From the NCBI RefSeq assembly GCF_046630445.1, contig NC_092335.1, positions 3,532,001-3,596,000 on the forward strand: DNA of 64,000 nucleotides, given 5' to 3'. Position 1 is the first letter of the stretch; every line of letters begins with the position of its first letter. Shown piece after piece: positions 36,841-49,644 of the stretch. Origin of the DNA: Rutidosis leptorrhynchoides. Lineage: Eukaryota; Streptophyta; Magnoliopsida; Asterales; Asteraceae. The notes below the pieces were generated by a model. That model saw only the letters and a list, made by a program, of their open reading frames with translations. It ran no database searches and was not told where the DNA came from. The position numbers and the translations under genes are program-made.

Positions 36841-36924
36841 GTAAAATACTTTATCATTATGTATGCTAATTCAATTATAGACACATAAATACTCACTTAT
36901 TTTTTACATGTATGTTAAATGAAA

Positions 36925-38227
36925 GGGAAAATTGCTCAAAAAGGTAACATGAAAGTCACTTTTTACGGATAAAGGGTATATCCGTTTTTTTTTTTTTCCC
37001 ATAAAGAAGTCTAATTACAATTTAGTGCGTAAAAGGGTGTCTGATTGAAAAATAGTGTCAATTGGGGTAACATGTGACACCGTGGATTTTTTTTATAATT
37101 TTTATTGGTGATGTGTATTTACATGTCATAATTTATTTAATGACTAGCATTTTAACATTTTTTTATTTTTTTTTATTTTTACAATTTAGTGATGTGTCAG
37201 TCTTTTTCATTTGTTCCTATCAACTAAATAACTTGTACAATTATAAAAAAAAAAAAAAAATAATCTAATCATTTGTCCTTCTTTCTGCTAAAATTTGAAG
37301 ATTGCATTTCAGTCTCTCACAAATGAAAAAGACTCACGTATGCCTTGGTTTCAGTATCTAAATCAAACTAATTGCAAGTGAGAGAAGATAAAAAGAATAA
37401 AAAAACTATATAAATTAAGTCATGAAAGGAATTGGGAGTGGGATTGCAACAACGAATTACAAAATATACAACAATTGGTTGGACGAATTGCATGGCCAGA
37501 TCTCGATTCTCTCGCTGTTGACGGTGACCGCCGTTCGTCGGAGAAGACGACCGAGTATTACTATCAAATCCGACCACCACGTCGTTGACGGTGACCGCAG
37601 ATGGTCAAACAACAGAACTTTTGGAACGGGTTGATTTGGATTTATGAATCTGAAGTTTCAATTTGGGTTTATTTGTGTAAATTGGATTTGTATTTATGAA
37701 TTTTATCTTTTAATTTGGGGAAGAATGATTATGAAGATGGTGTACAGATCTAGGAATAATCATATGGGAATAATATGATCTAGGAATATATTGCTTGCTT
37801 TTTAAAAAAAAAAAAAATGATGGATGATGAAGATGAAGATAATGGGTACTGGATCGTTGTTTGACAACATTAATTTTTTTTTTTTTTTTGGTAATAATTT
37901 AAAATTGAATAGAATAGTATTAATGATGTGTCAATGAAAATATCACACTTGAAATATTAATGATGATTTAGTTGACATGAAATTTACACATAAGCAAAAA
38001 AAAAATAAAAATTCATTTAGAATATTGACATGAAATATACATGTAAGCATAAAATAATATAATACAATGACACGTGTCAGATATTACCTCAATTGCAACT
38101 ATTTTTCAATCACACACCCTTTTACGCACTAAATATAAATCGTACTCCTTTATGGGCAAGAAAAAAACGGATATACCCTTTATTGAAAAAAAGTGGCATT
38201 TATGTTACCTTTTTGGGCAATTTACCC
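36925..38227. mobile_element. M1: non-autonomous MULE-like DNA transposon
   Basis: It is 1303 bp with long inverted termini. The left end begins GGGAAAATTGCTCAAAAAGG and the right end, reversed, GGGTAAATTGCCCAAAAAGG; similarity continues for roughly 150 bp with indels. A perfect 9-bp target duplication TAAATGAAA flanks it at 36916-36924 and 38228-38236, a hallmark of Mutator-like elements. No transposase was found. The middle (37420-37860) is richer in G+C and contains short frames such as 37422-37634. It may be captured host DNA, but I recognise no gene in it. Confidence 0.85.
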
Positions 38228-38260
38228 TAAATGAAATCGATATAGACATAAGGTACATAT

Positions 38261-38416
38261 TGTTAAGATTGAAGATGTGTAATATTATTTCTCAATGTCT
38301 AAGTAGCATACAAGAGTGAGGCTTATATAGCCAATAACCCTAAGAGTGATAAATGGGCTAAGCCCAATAGACAAGATACATGGGCCAAACATATATGTAT
38401 AAATAATATCTCTAAC
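38261..38416 (-). repeat. Probable E4 3' LTR (short)
   Basis: It lies just beyond a GGGGGG-containing PPT. On the + strand it starts TGTTAAGATTG and ends TCTCTAAC. The outer end has the expected TGTTA; the inner end would need TG where AG is seen, so one terminal base pair has decayed. No second LTR is available for comparison. Confidence 0.55.
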
Positions 38417-40202
38417 TTCCCCCCACAGTTGGAGCGGGAGTGCTTCGTACGCTCAAACTGGATCTAAACTCGTCGAACAATGCAAACGGTAGACCTTTAG
38501 TGAAGATGTCGGCAAACTGATATCTGGACGGAACGTGTAAGACCCGCACCTGTCCCTGAGCAACTAGGTCATGGACAAAGTGAATATCAATCTCAATGTG
38601 CTTGGTGCGCTGGTGCTGAACTGGATTGCTAGAGAGGTAGACCGAACTTACATTGTCGCAATAAACAAGAGTAGCGGACGTGAGAGGACAATGTAACTCT
38701 CGAAGAAGATTACGAACCCAACAAGTCTCGGCAACTGCATTTGCAACCCCACGATACTCTGCTTCGGCACTGGATTGAGAGGGCGTGATTTGCCGCTTAG
38801 ATGACCAGGAGAGGAGGTTGTTGCCGAGAAAAACGCAGTAACCAGAAGTAGAGCGCCTAGTAGTGGGGCAACCCGCCCAATCAGCATCAGAATAAGTAAC
38901 CAATGAAGTGGGAGAAGATGCATATAACTGAAGACCAAGGTCAGTGGTTCCCTGAATGTACCGAATGATCCGTTTGAGGGCGTGCATGTGTTGCTCTTGA
39001 GGATCATGCATGAATAGACATACCTGCTGAACTGCGTAAGAAATATCTGGTCTAGTAAAAGTGAGATACTGTAATGCTCCGGCAAGGCTCCGATAAAGAG
39101 TCGAGTCCTTAACAGGAGGGCCATGACAAGTAAGCTTGGCACCCTGTTCAACCGGGGTCCGACAAGGGTGACAAGTGGGCATACCAGCCCGCTCAATAAC
39201 CTCAGTGGCGTACTGTTTCTGTGAGAGGAAGAGACCAGAAGCAGTACGAGTGGCGTGAATCCCAAGAAAGTAGTTCAATGGGCCCAAATCAGTCATAGAA
39301 AATTCCTTATGTAAGGAAGAAATAATCTGCTGAAGTAAACCTGTGGAAGAAGCAGTCAAGATAATATCATCAACATATAACAGTAGATACGCAGTGTCTG
39401 ATCCCTGACGATAAATAAAAAGAGAGGTGTCGCATCGACTTTGATGAAAGCCAAGTGTCTGAGCATAACCTGCAAAGCGCTGAAACCACGCACGAAAGAC
39501 CTGTTTAAGGCCATACAAGGATTTCTGCAATAAGCAGACATGATTCGGGTATCTGGGATCCCGAAATCCTGGAGGCTGATGCATATACACTGTCTCCGAT
39601 AGCTGTCCGTGGATAAAAGCGTTCTTGACATCTAGCTGATGAATAGGCCAGTGTCTAGAGATCGCCAAACTCAGGACAGTGCGTATCGAGGCCGGTTTGA
39701 CAACCGGACTAAAAGTCTCATCACAATCAATGCCAACCTATTGGCTGCGACCGTTAGCAACCAGTCGAGCCTTGTACCTGCTCAAATTACCATCTGCATT
39801 ATACTTGTGCTTGAAGAGCCACATAGAGCGAACTATGTTCATGTCTGATGGGCGAGGCACAAGTTTTCAAGTACTATTACTAATTAAAGCATTATATTCA
39901 TCAGTCATAGCTTGTTTCCAGTTAGGGTCTTGAAGGGCGTCAGCGTAAGTGCGAGGAATAGGAGATATGACAGTGGTGTGCAGGTTAAGACGTTGTACCG
40001 GTTTGGTAGTGCCAAGGCGTGTGCGTGTGATCATGGAGTGAGTGGAAGTGGATGAGGATGTAGCCTGAGTAGGAGGAGGCTGTGTCTCCGGAAGGTGGTG
40101 CTGAGCTGTGGCAGTGGCAGTAGCCTCAGTAGGAGGAGGCTGAGTCTCCGATGAAGAATCAGTAGGTGGTGTGATATCTGTAGCCTCAGTCAGAGGAGGC
40201 TG
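38412..40202 (-). pseudogene. E4 copia reverse transcriptase and RNase H
   Basis: The intact stretch 38412-39668 (418 residues) covers the RT palm with YVDD (LLLYVDDIILTASS), the LKQ/YGLKQ region, and RNase H from YSDADWAG to the C-terminal HIEIDIHFVHDLV and ADIFTKGLP. The stop overlaps the PPT. Upstream, in the same frame, MWLFKHKYNADGNLSRYKARLVANGRSQ precedes an in-frame TAG at about 39737-39739. Before that come two full proline/threonine linker repeats and part of a third (40064-40202), encoding PPPTEAT-like sequence. These enzymes would copy the element RNA. The TAG and the E5 insertion make this copy inactive. Confidence 0.9.
40064..40202 (-). repeat. Short tandem repeats in E4 linker
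   Basis: On the + strand the unit is GTAGCCTCAGTAGGAGGAGG followed by CTGAGTCTCC, with starts near 40064, 40123 and 40181. The third unit is cut by E5 and resumes at 63418 (GGCTGTATCTCCG). Confidence 0.75.
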
Positions 40203-42339
40203 TGTAACGACCCTAGTTTTTCCATCTTTTATTAATAATGTTTATTATTAATGCTTGCGTGTTAATGAATGTATTTTATTACATTTACCTGTTACCATAC
40301 ATGACTTTTAAATGCCCGACACGTCTTTGTGACACTCGAACTTTTCACGAATAATATTTAGAATATTATTTGCATTCATGATTAAATTTTATTAATCATT
40401 TTAATTAACTAAGGTTACTAGTTAATTACTTGGGCTTTTATTTGGATTATTACTTATTTGGAATTGGGCTTGTGTTAATGGACTTAGAAGCCCACCCTAC
40501 TTATCTTAATGGACTAATTAGCCCAACATTATGTTAATGATGCTTTAAGGCTTAACTAAGATTAATTAAGTGAAAGGAATCTAGTTACTTACACATTTAC
40601 ACCTTGTTCCAATACCAATTTGCTTTCTTACCATTTTTGAGCTAAATACATGAAAGAAACTAGTGGGTAATTTCCCCTTTTGGCACACCTCTAGGCCGTT
40701 GGCCTTTATGTGGATAAAGGGAGGATTCAATTTTTTTTTTTTGATTACTTATTCACTAGTATCTTTTCACTTTCACACACACTTCATTTCATACTTTCAT
40801 TCCACTCACATTTTCTCTCTAATATTGTAAGTAACAAGAACCATTTCTCCTTCTTTCTTTTCTTGGAAAACCGTAGCCTAGCACATCATCATCATCATTT
40901 ACTTGCTCTTGTTGTTGCTTAAATTACTTGTAGTTGTTTATTGTTGTTAATAATCAAACTTTCTAGTTTGTTCTTCATATCATCTTGTTCATACAAGAAC
41001 ATACAAGAAAATACAAGAACCTAAACTTTCTAGTTATGGTTCTACACCTAAAGTTTTAAAAGATTTAAAGTTCATGAGTTTATAATCATACTTGAGTTCA
41101 TGTGTAAACTTAAGGTTTACTTTCTTAAAGATCAAAGCCTTGGCTTGAATCTTTAAAAGTATGAAAAACCATGCACTTATTAACTTGTAGATTAGTTTAT
41201 TTCTTCATTTCTTGGACTATTGAATTCGTGATTTTGGTTAAATGGTCAAGTATTACAAGTTAATCTTGATCTTATACTTCTTGAAACTAAAGTTAACTTT
41301 ATAAGTTCAAGAACATGGAAGTATAACTTTCTAGTTATAACTTCATATACTTATGAAAGATCTAAGTTTCTATAGCTTATGGTCTTCTAATTTTGTTATA
41401 AATAAGAGCTTGTAAGCTTACATACACTTTACTAGATGAAAATCTAAGTTTCATAGCTTATGGTCTCATTTAAAGTAAAGATTCAAGTGTTATAACTTAG
41501 GATCTAACTTAAGAACTTTAGATCTAGACTTTTGGGTCTAGGATCTTCAAGATCAAACTAAGAACTATGTTCTACAACTTAAGATCTTGATTATTTAGTT
41601 TACTTTCAAGTTTGTAGTTCAATATTACTTTTATAATTCATGTATGAGTCAAATCTAAGATCTTGATGCAACTTTGGTTCATCAAACTACATACAACTCT
41701 AGTGAGTTGTGCTACGTGTCTTAGACTTACACAAGTGTTATGATGGACAAAACTTGGTAAAGATGATGCAAACCCATCAACGAGTTATACACTTGAAGCT
41801 ACAAGCATCAAGGATGAGAACCGTGATGAGCATAAAGCACCAAGAACCCACCGGAGCACTTTAACTACTGTTTTCTGGAACTGATCAGATCACCTGGGCT
41901 ACTGTAAAATTGATTTTCATTTTTCTCAGTTCGTGTAGATGACTTTTCATTTAAGACTCTTCTTAATCCGAGTTACGGTTTAGGATCTATGGCCCTCCGA
42001 ACGTCACTATGTCCTTTAACGTTGTGCTGAAAATTCTGACCTACTCGCACTTAAACCGTCGCCACGGTCAAGCCAAGACGAGTTTGATTCTAAAATTTTT
42101 ACAGCAACTAAAGGACTCATATACGGAGTCATGGCCACTAGTCTCACCTTATTTCAGTTTGTATAGAGGCCGTGGTGACTGACCAAAGTCAGCCTTTGTT
42201 GTAAAATCTTTTCTAGAATGAAACTTACTTCATACTTTTTGTTTAATGATGAATGATGATGATACTTAAGACCTAATTTACATACTTTTAAACCTATTCG
42301 GACGATTTACTGACTTAGTAACTTTTAACTTGGGTTGAG
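40203..42339 (+). repeat. E5 5' LTR, first part
   Basis: It aligns with 60410 onward. It contains degenerate repeats around AAATCTAAGTTTCATAGCTT and many AGATCT/AAGATCTT palindromes (41340-41660). A core-promoter candidate was not evident. E6 interrupts it at TTGAG (42335-42339). Confidence 0.92.
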
Positions 42340-42506
42340 TGTGATGACCCGAAAATTTCCGATCAAATTTAAACTTTAATCTTTATATGTTTCCGACACG
42401 ATAAGCAAAATCTGTAATGTTGAGTCTCGAATGTTTTGAAAACTATATTTATGTAATCAATTACCCTTTGACTATTCTCGACGATTCACGAACCAACGTG
42501 TAATTG

Positions 42507-42561
<55 letters not shown>

Positions 42562-45009
42562 GTATACATAAGTGTATATATAATAATTTAAATCAAACAG
42601 TATACATTCATCAATTAGAATCAAAAAAAAAATGTAAGATGACAAACAAAATAATTAAGTTGTTATTAAAATAAATATATATAAATAGATATATGATATT
42701 ATTATAAATCTATATAGTTATAAATATAAAAGATTTTCTATAATGAAGTATTTATAAAATATATAAATAATAAATATTCAATGAATGTAGTCGTATGGTA
42801 TATGATATAAATTGTAATGTAAATATATTAAAAGTAACTACAAGTTTAATTATAATTATTATATGATTATTATTACATTCATTATCATTATTAATATTAA
42901 TATCAATATCATTAAGTTATAATACTGAAAATTGTTATATCTGATTTGTTAATATCATTATTATTGCTACTAATAGTAAAGTGTAATTTTAACCATATGA
43001 TTAATATTAATGATATTATTAAATATTATTATGATCATTTTCATTAAAGATTACTATTATAAATTATTACTATTATCATTAATAATATTAATGTTATTAT
43101 AATTAGTATTATTATAAGTATCATTAATAATATTGTTATTTTCATAATTACTTTTATCATTATTCATAGTATTATTACTAATAGAATTATCTTTAAAACA
43201 TGATGTATAGACATGAAATTTTATATGTGTAATATGTTATATAGATATTATATTTATTATTAATGTCATTATTGATATTATTGTTAACAATTATTATTAT
43301 CATTATTATTAATATTATTATTAATGAAAATACTAATAAAATTATTAATCACTAATAAATTAATAATAATATATATAAATCAAATAAAAGATATGTATTT
43401 ATTAGTAATAATATAAAAGATATATTTTATTACTTATTCAGATAAAATAATGAATCTGTTACATATCATTATCACTTTTAATATTTTTTTTCCTACCTCT
43501 GTACTAAATGTCGACCACAAACGCTAAATAACAAATCGAACTACTGCTCTAATTATTCGAGTAACATCATCTTCACGACTTATATGTACTGACCGTAGCT
43601 GCTGCCAAGTGAAAATCGAACAAAATTTTAGCAAAACAGAAACCGGAAACCCAGTTCATCCCTGTCGTGGTTTATTTTTTTCACAACTCAATTTCAAACG
43701 TTTTTCAAAAATCTATAAATGGAATTCGTTTAGGAATGATCAAATCTAACTATCTGTAAAGTTAGAACCTCTAATTTTCTGTAACGAATCCAAATTTCGG
43801 AGTCAAAGTTTTAGAAATAAAAGTCAACTAATTCATTCTTCGCGAAATTGGAACTCATTTTGATATCTTCAGTTAAATTGTTGACTGCATAAGTTTCTAT
43901 AGACGATTTAATACCTATTTCATTTTATAACAATTGTCCAAAACGATTTCGAAATGGGAATCAATTTTTTTTTAGCTAGCGACGGTACCAGCAGGTTCTT
44001 GTAATTTTTTTTTTCTTTCTTTCTTCAACCCATTCAATCAATCATAATCGTTTATGTATCTATTTAAAGTCCTAAAACCGACCAAGTAATTAATTGTAGT
44101 GGTTAATATGGCTCTCTGGTCGATCTATTATATGAAGTGAAGAAGAAGAAGAAGTGAAATAGGACATAATTATAACGGGTTATATAAATACGAGTTGGAT
44201 ATGTATCAGAAAAATGGAAACGGCCGAGTGGTTGGGTGTTGAGTCGGGTTAGCGGGAGGTCAAGGGTTCGAGCCTTGCAATGGCTTGCTTTCTTTTTGGA
44301 ACTCATTTTACAAGAGGTAGTTTTCAATTATTATTTATTATTATTATGGTTATTATTATTTTGATTATCATTTATATTATTATTATTATTATTATTAACG
44401 TTATTATTATGATTATTATTATTGTCATTAATATTATTATTATTATTAGTATTATAACACTTATTATTATTATCATGATTATAAGTATTATTAAAGTATT
44501 TATTATTATAAAGATTGTCACTTAAGTATTATTATTATTGTAATTACCTTTAACAATGTTAATAAAAGTAATATTATTTAGTATTATTGTTATTATCATT
44601 AATAATAATATCATTAAACCTTTCTAGCACTAGTTTTATCATTGAATATTATTATTAGGATGATTATTATCTATATAAGTATTACTATTACTATTATGAT
44701 TAGGATTACAAATCGATGTTATACAAGCTTTAATTATTGGTTTAGAAATTTAACGTGAAGATTTTGATTATGATTAACATAAGTATTGTTATTAATATTA
44801 TCACAAGTAATGAAATTGCTATAGTAATTATTATTATTAAGTATTATGAAATGATATCAAAATTATTAATTTTATTACCATTATTATTAAATTATCAATT
44901 TTATTAAAACTACTAATGTTATCATTATATTTAATATTAGTATTGTCTTTATATTACTTCAAATATTATCTTAGTATTATTTAAATACCGTCTTAACAAA
45001 CAAATGATT

Positions 45010-45067
<58 letters not shown>

Positions 45068-46149
45068 TATAAATATAATTTATATATACAACATAACAAA
45101 CTTAATATCTTATTTAGTTAAAATATATATAATAAATACATAGAACATATAAATTATTAACATAAAAATGATATAACTAAGAAAGTTATATTTATTTATT
45201 CGATTACGATTATGTGTATTAATATATATACACAAATGATATAGGTTCGTGAATCCGAGGCCAACCCTATACTTGTTCAATGTCGTTCTATGTATTTTTA
45301 CTACAAAATACATTAGGTGAGTTTCATTTACCTTTTTTACCCTTTATATTTTTGGGCTGAGAATACATGCGCAAATTTTATAAATGTTTTTACGAAATAG
45401 ACACAATTAATCAAAACTACATTATATGGTTGAATGATCGAAATCGAATATGCCCCTTTTTATTAAGTCTGGTAATCTAAGAATTAGGGAACAGACACCC
45501 TAATTAACGCGAACTCTAAAGATAGATCTATCGGGCCCAACATGCCCCATCCAAAGTACCGGATTCTTTAGTACTTCGAAATTTATATCATGTCCGAAGG
45601 AGGATCCCGGAATAATGGGGATATTCTTATATGCATATTGTGAATGTCGGTTACCAGGTGTTCAATCCATATGAATGATATTTTTGTCTCTATGCATGGG
45701 ACGTATGTTTATGAGAAATGGAAATATGAAATCTTGTGGTCTATTAAAATTATGAAATGATTATTTATGTTAAACTAATGAACTCACCAACCTTTTGGTT
45801 GACATTTTAAAGCATGTTTATTTTCAGGTACGAAAGAAATCTTCCGCTGTGCATTTGCTCATTTTAGATATATTACTTGGAGTCATTCATGACATATTTC
45901 AAAAGACGTTGCATTCGAGTCGTCGCGTTCATCAAGATTATTATTAAGTCAATTATAGTTAGATATATTATGAAATGGTATGCCTGCCGTCAACTTTTGA
46001 TGTAATGAAAGATTGTCTTTTCAAAAACGAATGCAATGTTTGTAAAATGTATCATATAGAGGTCAAGTACCTCGCGATGTAACCAACTATTGTGAATCGT
46101 TTATAATCGATGTGGACTTCGTCCGGATGGATTAGGACGGGGCGTTTCA
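42340..46149 (+). repeat. E6 5' LTR
   Basis: Its 3810 bp include (TA)n runs at 42518-42560 and 45013-45062, long ATT-rich triplet tracts (42850-43400 and 44330-44960), a tRNA-like sequence (44215-44285), the stem-loop CAACCTTTTGGTTG (45788-45801) and a GAGGT/ACCTC hairpin near 46060-46074. Poly-isoleucine frames here arise from the triplet repeats. Confidence 0.92.
44215..44285 (+). other. tRNA-like (SINE-head-like) sequence in E6 5' LTR
   Basis: GGCCGAGTGGTTG (44222-44234) resembles a pol III A box of tRNA-Ser/Leu type and GGTTCGAGCC (44265-44274) a B box, inside a perfect T-arm CAAGG/CCTTG. The acceptor arm does not pair, so this is not a functional tRNA. The 3' LTR has the same at 52583-52653. 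Confidence 0.6.
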
Positions 46150-46560
46150 GTTGGTATCAGATCGATGGTCTTAGTGAATCGGGTCTGCATTAGTGTATCT
46201 AACTGATAAGTCGTTAGGATGCATTAGTGAGTCTGGACTTCGACCGTGTCTGCATGTCAAAAGTTTTGCTTATCATTTTTGTCAGAAATCATTTGTTTAT
46301 CATCCTCGGTAAATTACCTGCTTATTATTCTTAGTCTAGACACATCTTATTGCATTGACTGCATGAATAGTGTATAGACAAAATTCATATCTTAGCGTAT
46401 CTGTTATTGTTATCTTTACCTGACAGCTTCCATAGATTCCTCCGTAACTTATGAGATTTTAGCATTACATATGCATATGTAAATTATGTATTGCAGGATA
46501 CTAATCTACATCCTATAATCTATTTCTTATCGAAAATTCTTCATCTGATCGTATGAGATG
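46150..46560 (+). other. E6 leader with primer-binding site
   Basis: The primer site TGGTATCAGATC is at 46152-46163 and the donor-like ATTAGTGAGT begins at 46224. Non-coding otherwise. Confidence 0.65.
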
Positions 46561-47045
46561 AATCCTTCAACCAGTTCAAGTCCCTCGGATTTCGACAGCT
46601 ATTCCGATAGTTATCCCGACAGTTATTCCGAATGGATAGTCATCTAAGCTCCGGAAGCAACGTCAGCAGAATGAATCAACCAATCATCCTTCCCCAATTC
46701 ATCTGATGGATTCGTAGTCGACTTAATCAATGGAGACTCGCAGAAGGCGATCCCTTCCACTAACCGAATTCACCTTTTGGCCAAGAACCTGAAGCACTTA
46801 CCGGCGAACCTGTTCGTAACACCATTTTCACCCTCATTTCTCGAATATCTCACCACGACTATATCATAACTCAGATTCTAAACCTTATTCATCCGCTCGT
46901 TCCGACCGACAATCATCCTCGAGTAATACAAGAAGTCAATGAACTTCGCGCTCTAGTAATCAATTTGGAGAATATGGTGCAAAACGTACCAGCTTCAGCA
47001 ACATCACTAGCACCAACATCAATACCAGTACCACCAACAACTCAA
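46561..47045 (+). pseudogene. E6 decayed ORF (gag-like or accessory)
   Basis: A short frame from 46558 starts MNPSTSSSPSDFDSYSDSYPDSYSEW and stops; its Ser/Asp repeats recall the acidic ORF that occupies this place in E1 and E2. Further on, 46787-47041 is an open segment of about 85 residues (ISRISHHDYIITQILNLI, then a possible coiled coil VIQEVNELRALVINLENMV and a Pro/Thr tail). It could be a gag N-terminus. I do not recognise the family, and no zinc knuckle or protease follows. Confidence 0.35.
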
Positions 47046-48048
47046 GTTCACATCATACACCTCAACATCTAATTATGTACCTCGAGCATAATCATCAATC
47101 TGCGAATCGTTCTACATCATTTATCTTCGTTCGACATGACGATTATGTAATCTTCAATGTTTTAGAGATTATATATTCTAGTTCTAACGGTAAATCAAAT
47201 GAGATTAATATTATATTAACTCATTAAATCTATGATTACATCTGAAGAAAATATATCTGTAAGTATATTTTCATAAAGATTGTAATTAAAAATTCTTTCG
47301 TATAAACTGTTAATGGTGAAAATATTTTAACGGGTAGGTAATACCCGAGGAATATTTAGATTTCACTTTAATAGGTTATACTGTACATTCTTCGAATCTG
47401 ATTCAACATTCATTTACTATCCTACTTACATCCACCGATATACAAATCCGATTACCACAGAATAACCATATTCATCCAATTTCATATTTGGATTTTGATT
47501 TATCAGAATCCAACAAGTGGCATAACGGAGAAAATAATTGATACATTAAAATTTGTTAGAAACAAACAAATTAACTATGAGGAAATTTTGTTAAGAATCT
47601 ACGCTAACTGTTCCTAGCTAATTGTTCCTAGCTAACTGATTATATTTTATTTATTACAATTTAAATATCGCAATTTACATTTTCGCAATTTTATTTATTG
47701 TCATTTAATTTTCTGTTATTTACTTTACGCACTTTATTTATCATCATTTAATTTTTGTTATTTATTTTTACGCACTTTAAATATCAGGACACGTATACAA
47801 GGTTTTGACATATCATATCGACACATCTATATATATTATTTGGAATCACCATAGACACTCTATATGCAGTAATGATCGAGTTCTCTATACAGGGTTGAGG
47901 TTGATTCTACAATAATATATATGATTTGAGTTGTGATCGAGTCTGAGACGTATACGGGTCACGACACGTATTAATTAATTCGAATATTATATATTAAACT
48001 ATATATGAATTATTATTTGTACACTGCTAACTGTGGACTATCAACATT

Positions 48049-48139
48049 GGACAATTAAAATGAATTAAAATATTGATTATAACATATGAAACTTTGGACA
48101 ATTAAAATGAATTAAAATATTGATTATAACATATGAAAC
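48049..48139. repeat. 47-bp tandem duplication in E6
   Basis: Two adjacent copies beginning GGACAATTAAAATGAATTAA (48049 and 48096) are nearly identical, suggesting a recent slippage duplication. Confidence 0.9.
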
Positions 48140-49611
48140 TAAATAATTCTTCAAGTTTGCCACTTGATTTCTTCTTAAACCTCATTTGTATCTTGACAAT
48201 TCTAATCTACGTTCAAACCTTTCATGATTCTTAAAAACACCTCAATTGAAAGGATGAACCAACCGCACTTCATCTATGGAAGAAAAGATTGACGCATATA
48301 GTTATGCACCTGAAAACTCCCGGACCCTAAGTAAAAGTTTAACACGTGTCTGTGTTAGCTCCTTTGGCATTGTTATTACCGAAAATAACACTGTAACTCT
48401 TTTTCAAATTAGCCAATTTTATCACAGCTTCAACAAATCAACTTCAACTTTCATTCGAATTAGCCTTATTATAACCTCGATATATAAGTTTGCCTGTCAT
48501 CATCGTTACCAGAGAACCGTTTATATTTCACCACATCAGCAGTAAAATTACCAGCAACTTCAATGAATTTGGACTTTCCGAAAAATCATTATATTCATTG
48601 AAACCCCATCTTGTATTCATCTATACCCTGTAACAATAATTGCCATACCAATTACCGGGAATCAGCAATCAGTATTTCGAATCTCGTAGCATTTCTACAT
48701 CAATAGTTATATGTATACATATAACAATTATCTCCTAGAATTACGATCTTCAATTCTGAAATTTTGAAAAGGCACCCAGTTTACGAATCGATACTCTGAA
48801 TGTTGAAAAAGCTGAATGAAGCAGCAGAAACTGTAGACAACTGTAAACGACCTTAGTCATCGGAAGTTTGACGATAAAGAATAATATGTTAGAAAAGCTC
48901 AGAAACGTTGGAATTGGAAAACGGATAGAGTTAACCATGAAGGAGACCAAGGACAAATACAAGGACCATACCCTATATTCAAAGAATTCAGATAATTCTG
49001 GATCCGTTGAAATCTTTAGAGAATATCTTGCTCCGAAGTCATGTTAAAATCTTACGGAAAAAAAAATCTTTCTCCATCAACCATCGAACTTAGAAATTCC
49101 AAAATATCATCATCAATATCTTCGATATTTCTGAGGATATTTTCATAAATATTCTCGTCCGAAATTATATATCTCTTCGTGCTTCCTGTGTATCATTATA
49201 ATGGAAACATTCAATAGAAAATTTAGTACCGAAAAGCAGATTATGCGAAACTATGAAGAAAGCCGTGGACAAATCACAAAGAATAAGTTTGACTTCAAAG
49301 AATCTAAATGATTCAATGTCTGCTAAGGTCTTTAGTGAATATCTTGCTCATTACTCTAAACCCTTGCAGACAATAGTTTCTATCATCCTATGATCTTAGA
49401 TATTCCGAGATATTATCGTATCTTTCATTATAAATATCTTCCATATTTCTGGAGATATTTTTATAACTATTCTTATCTGAAATCATTAATCTCTTCGTAC
49501 TATCAGTGTTACATCATATAGAAACTGTTAGTTTCTATATTCTGTAAACTTTCGAGCTTAAAATATGAAAGTTATTGAAGTAATGTTGGGAACTGATGCA
49601 TGAGTTAGTAT

Positions 49612-49644
49612 AATATAATGACACTTGATCAACGTGATTATATT
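49612..49644 (+). other. Hairpin with palindromic loop, E6
   Basis: Outer arms AATATAAT/ATTATATT pair perfectly; the loop contains the 8-base palindrome TTGATCAA. It is the counterpart of the E3 and E5 hairpins, with the inner stem partly lost. Confidence 0.4.

Noticed and set aside
44215..44285. A functional tRNA gene
   Set aside because: The acceptor arm does not pair and the anticodon arm cannot be formed; only the A/B boxes and T-arm are tRNA-like.
44280..44525. Poly-isoleucine frames in both E6 LTRs (also 52648-52896)
   Set aside because: They come from ATT/TTA triplet repeats, not from a membrane protein.
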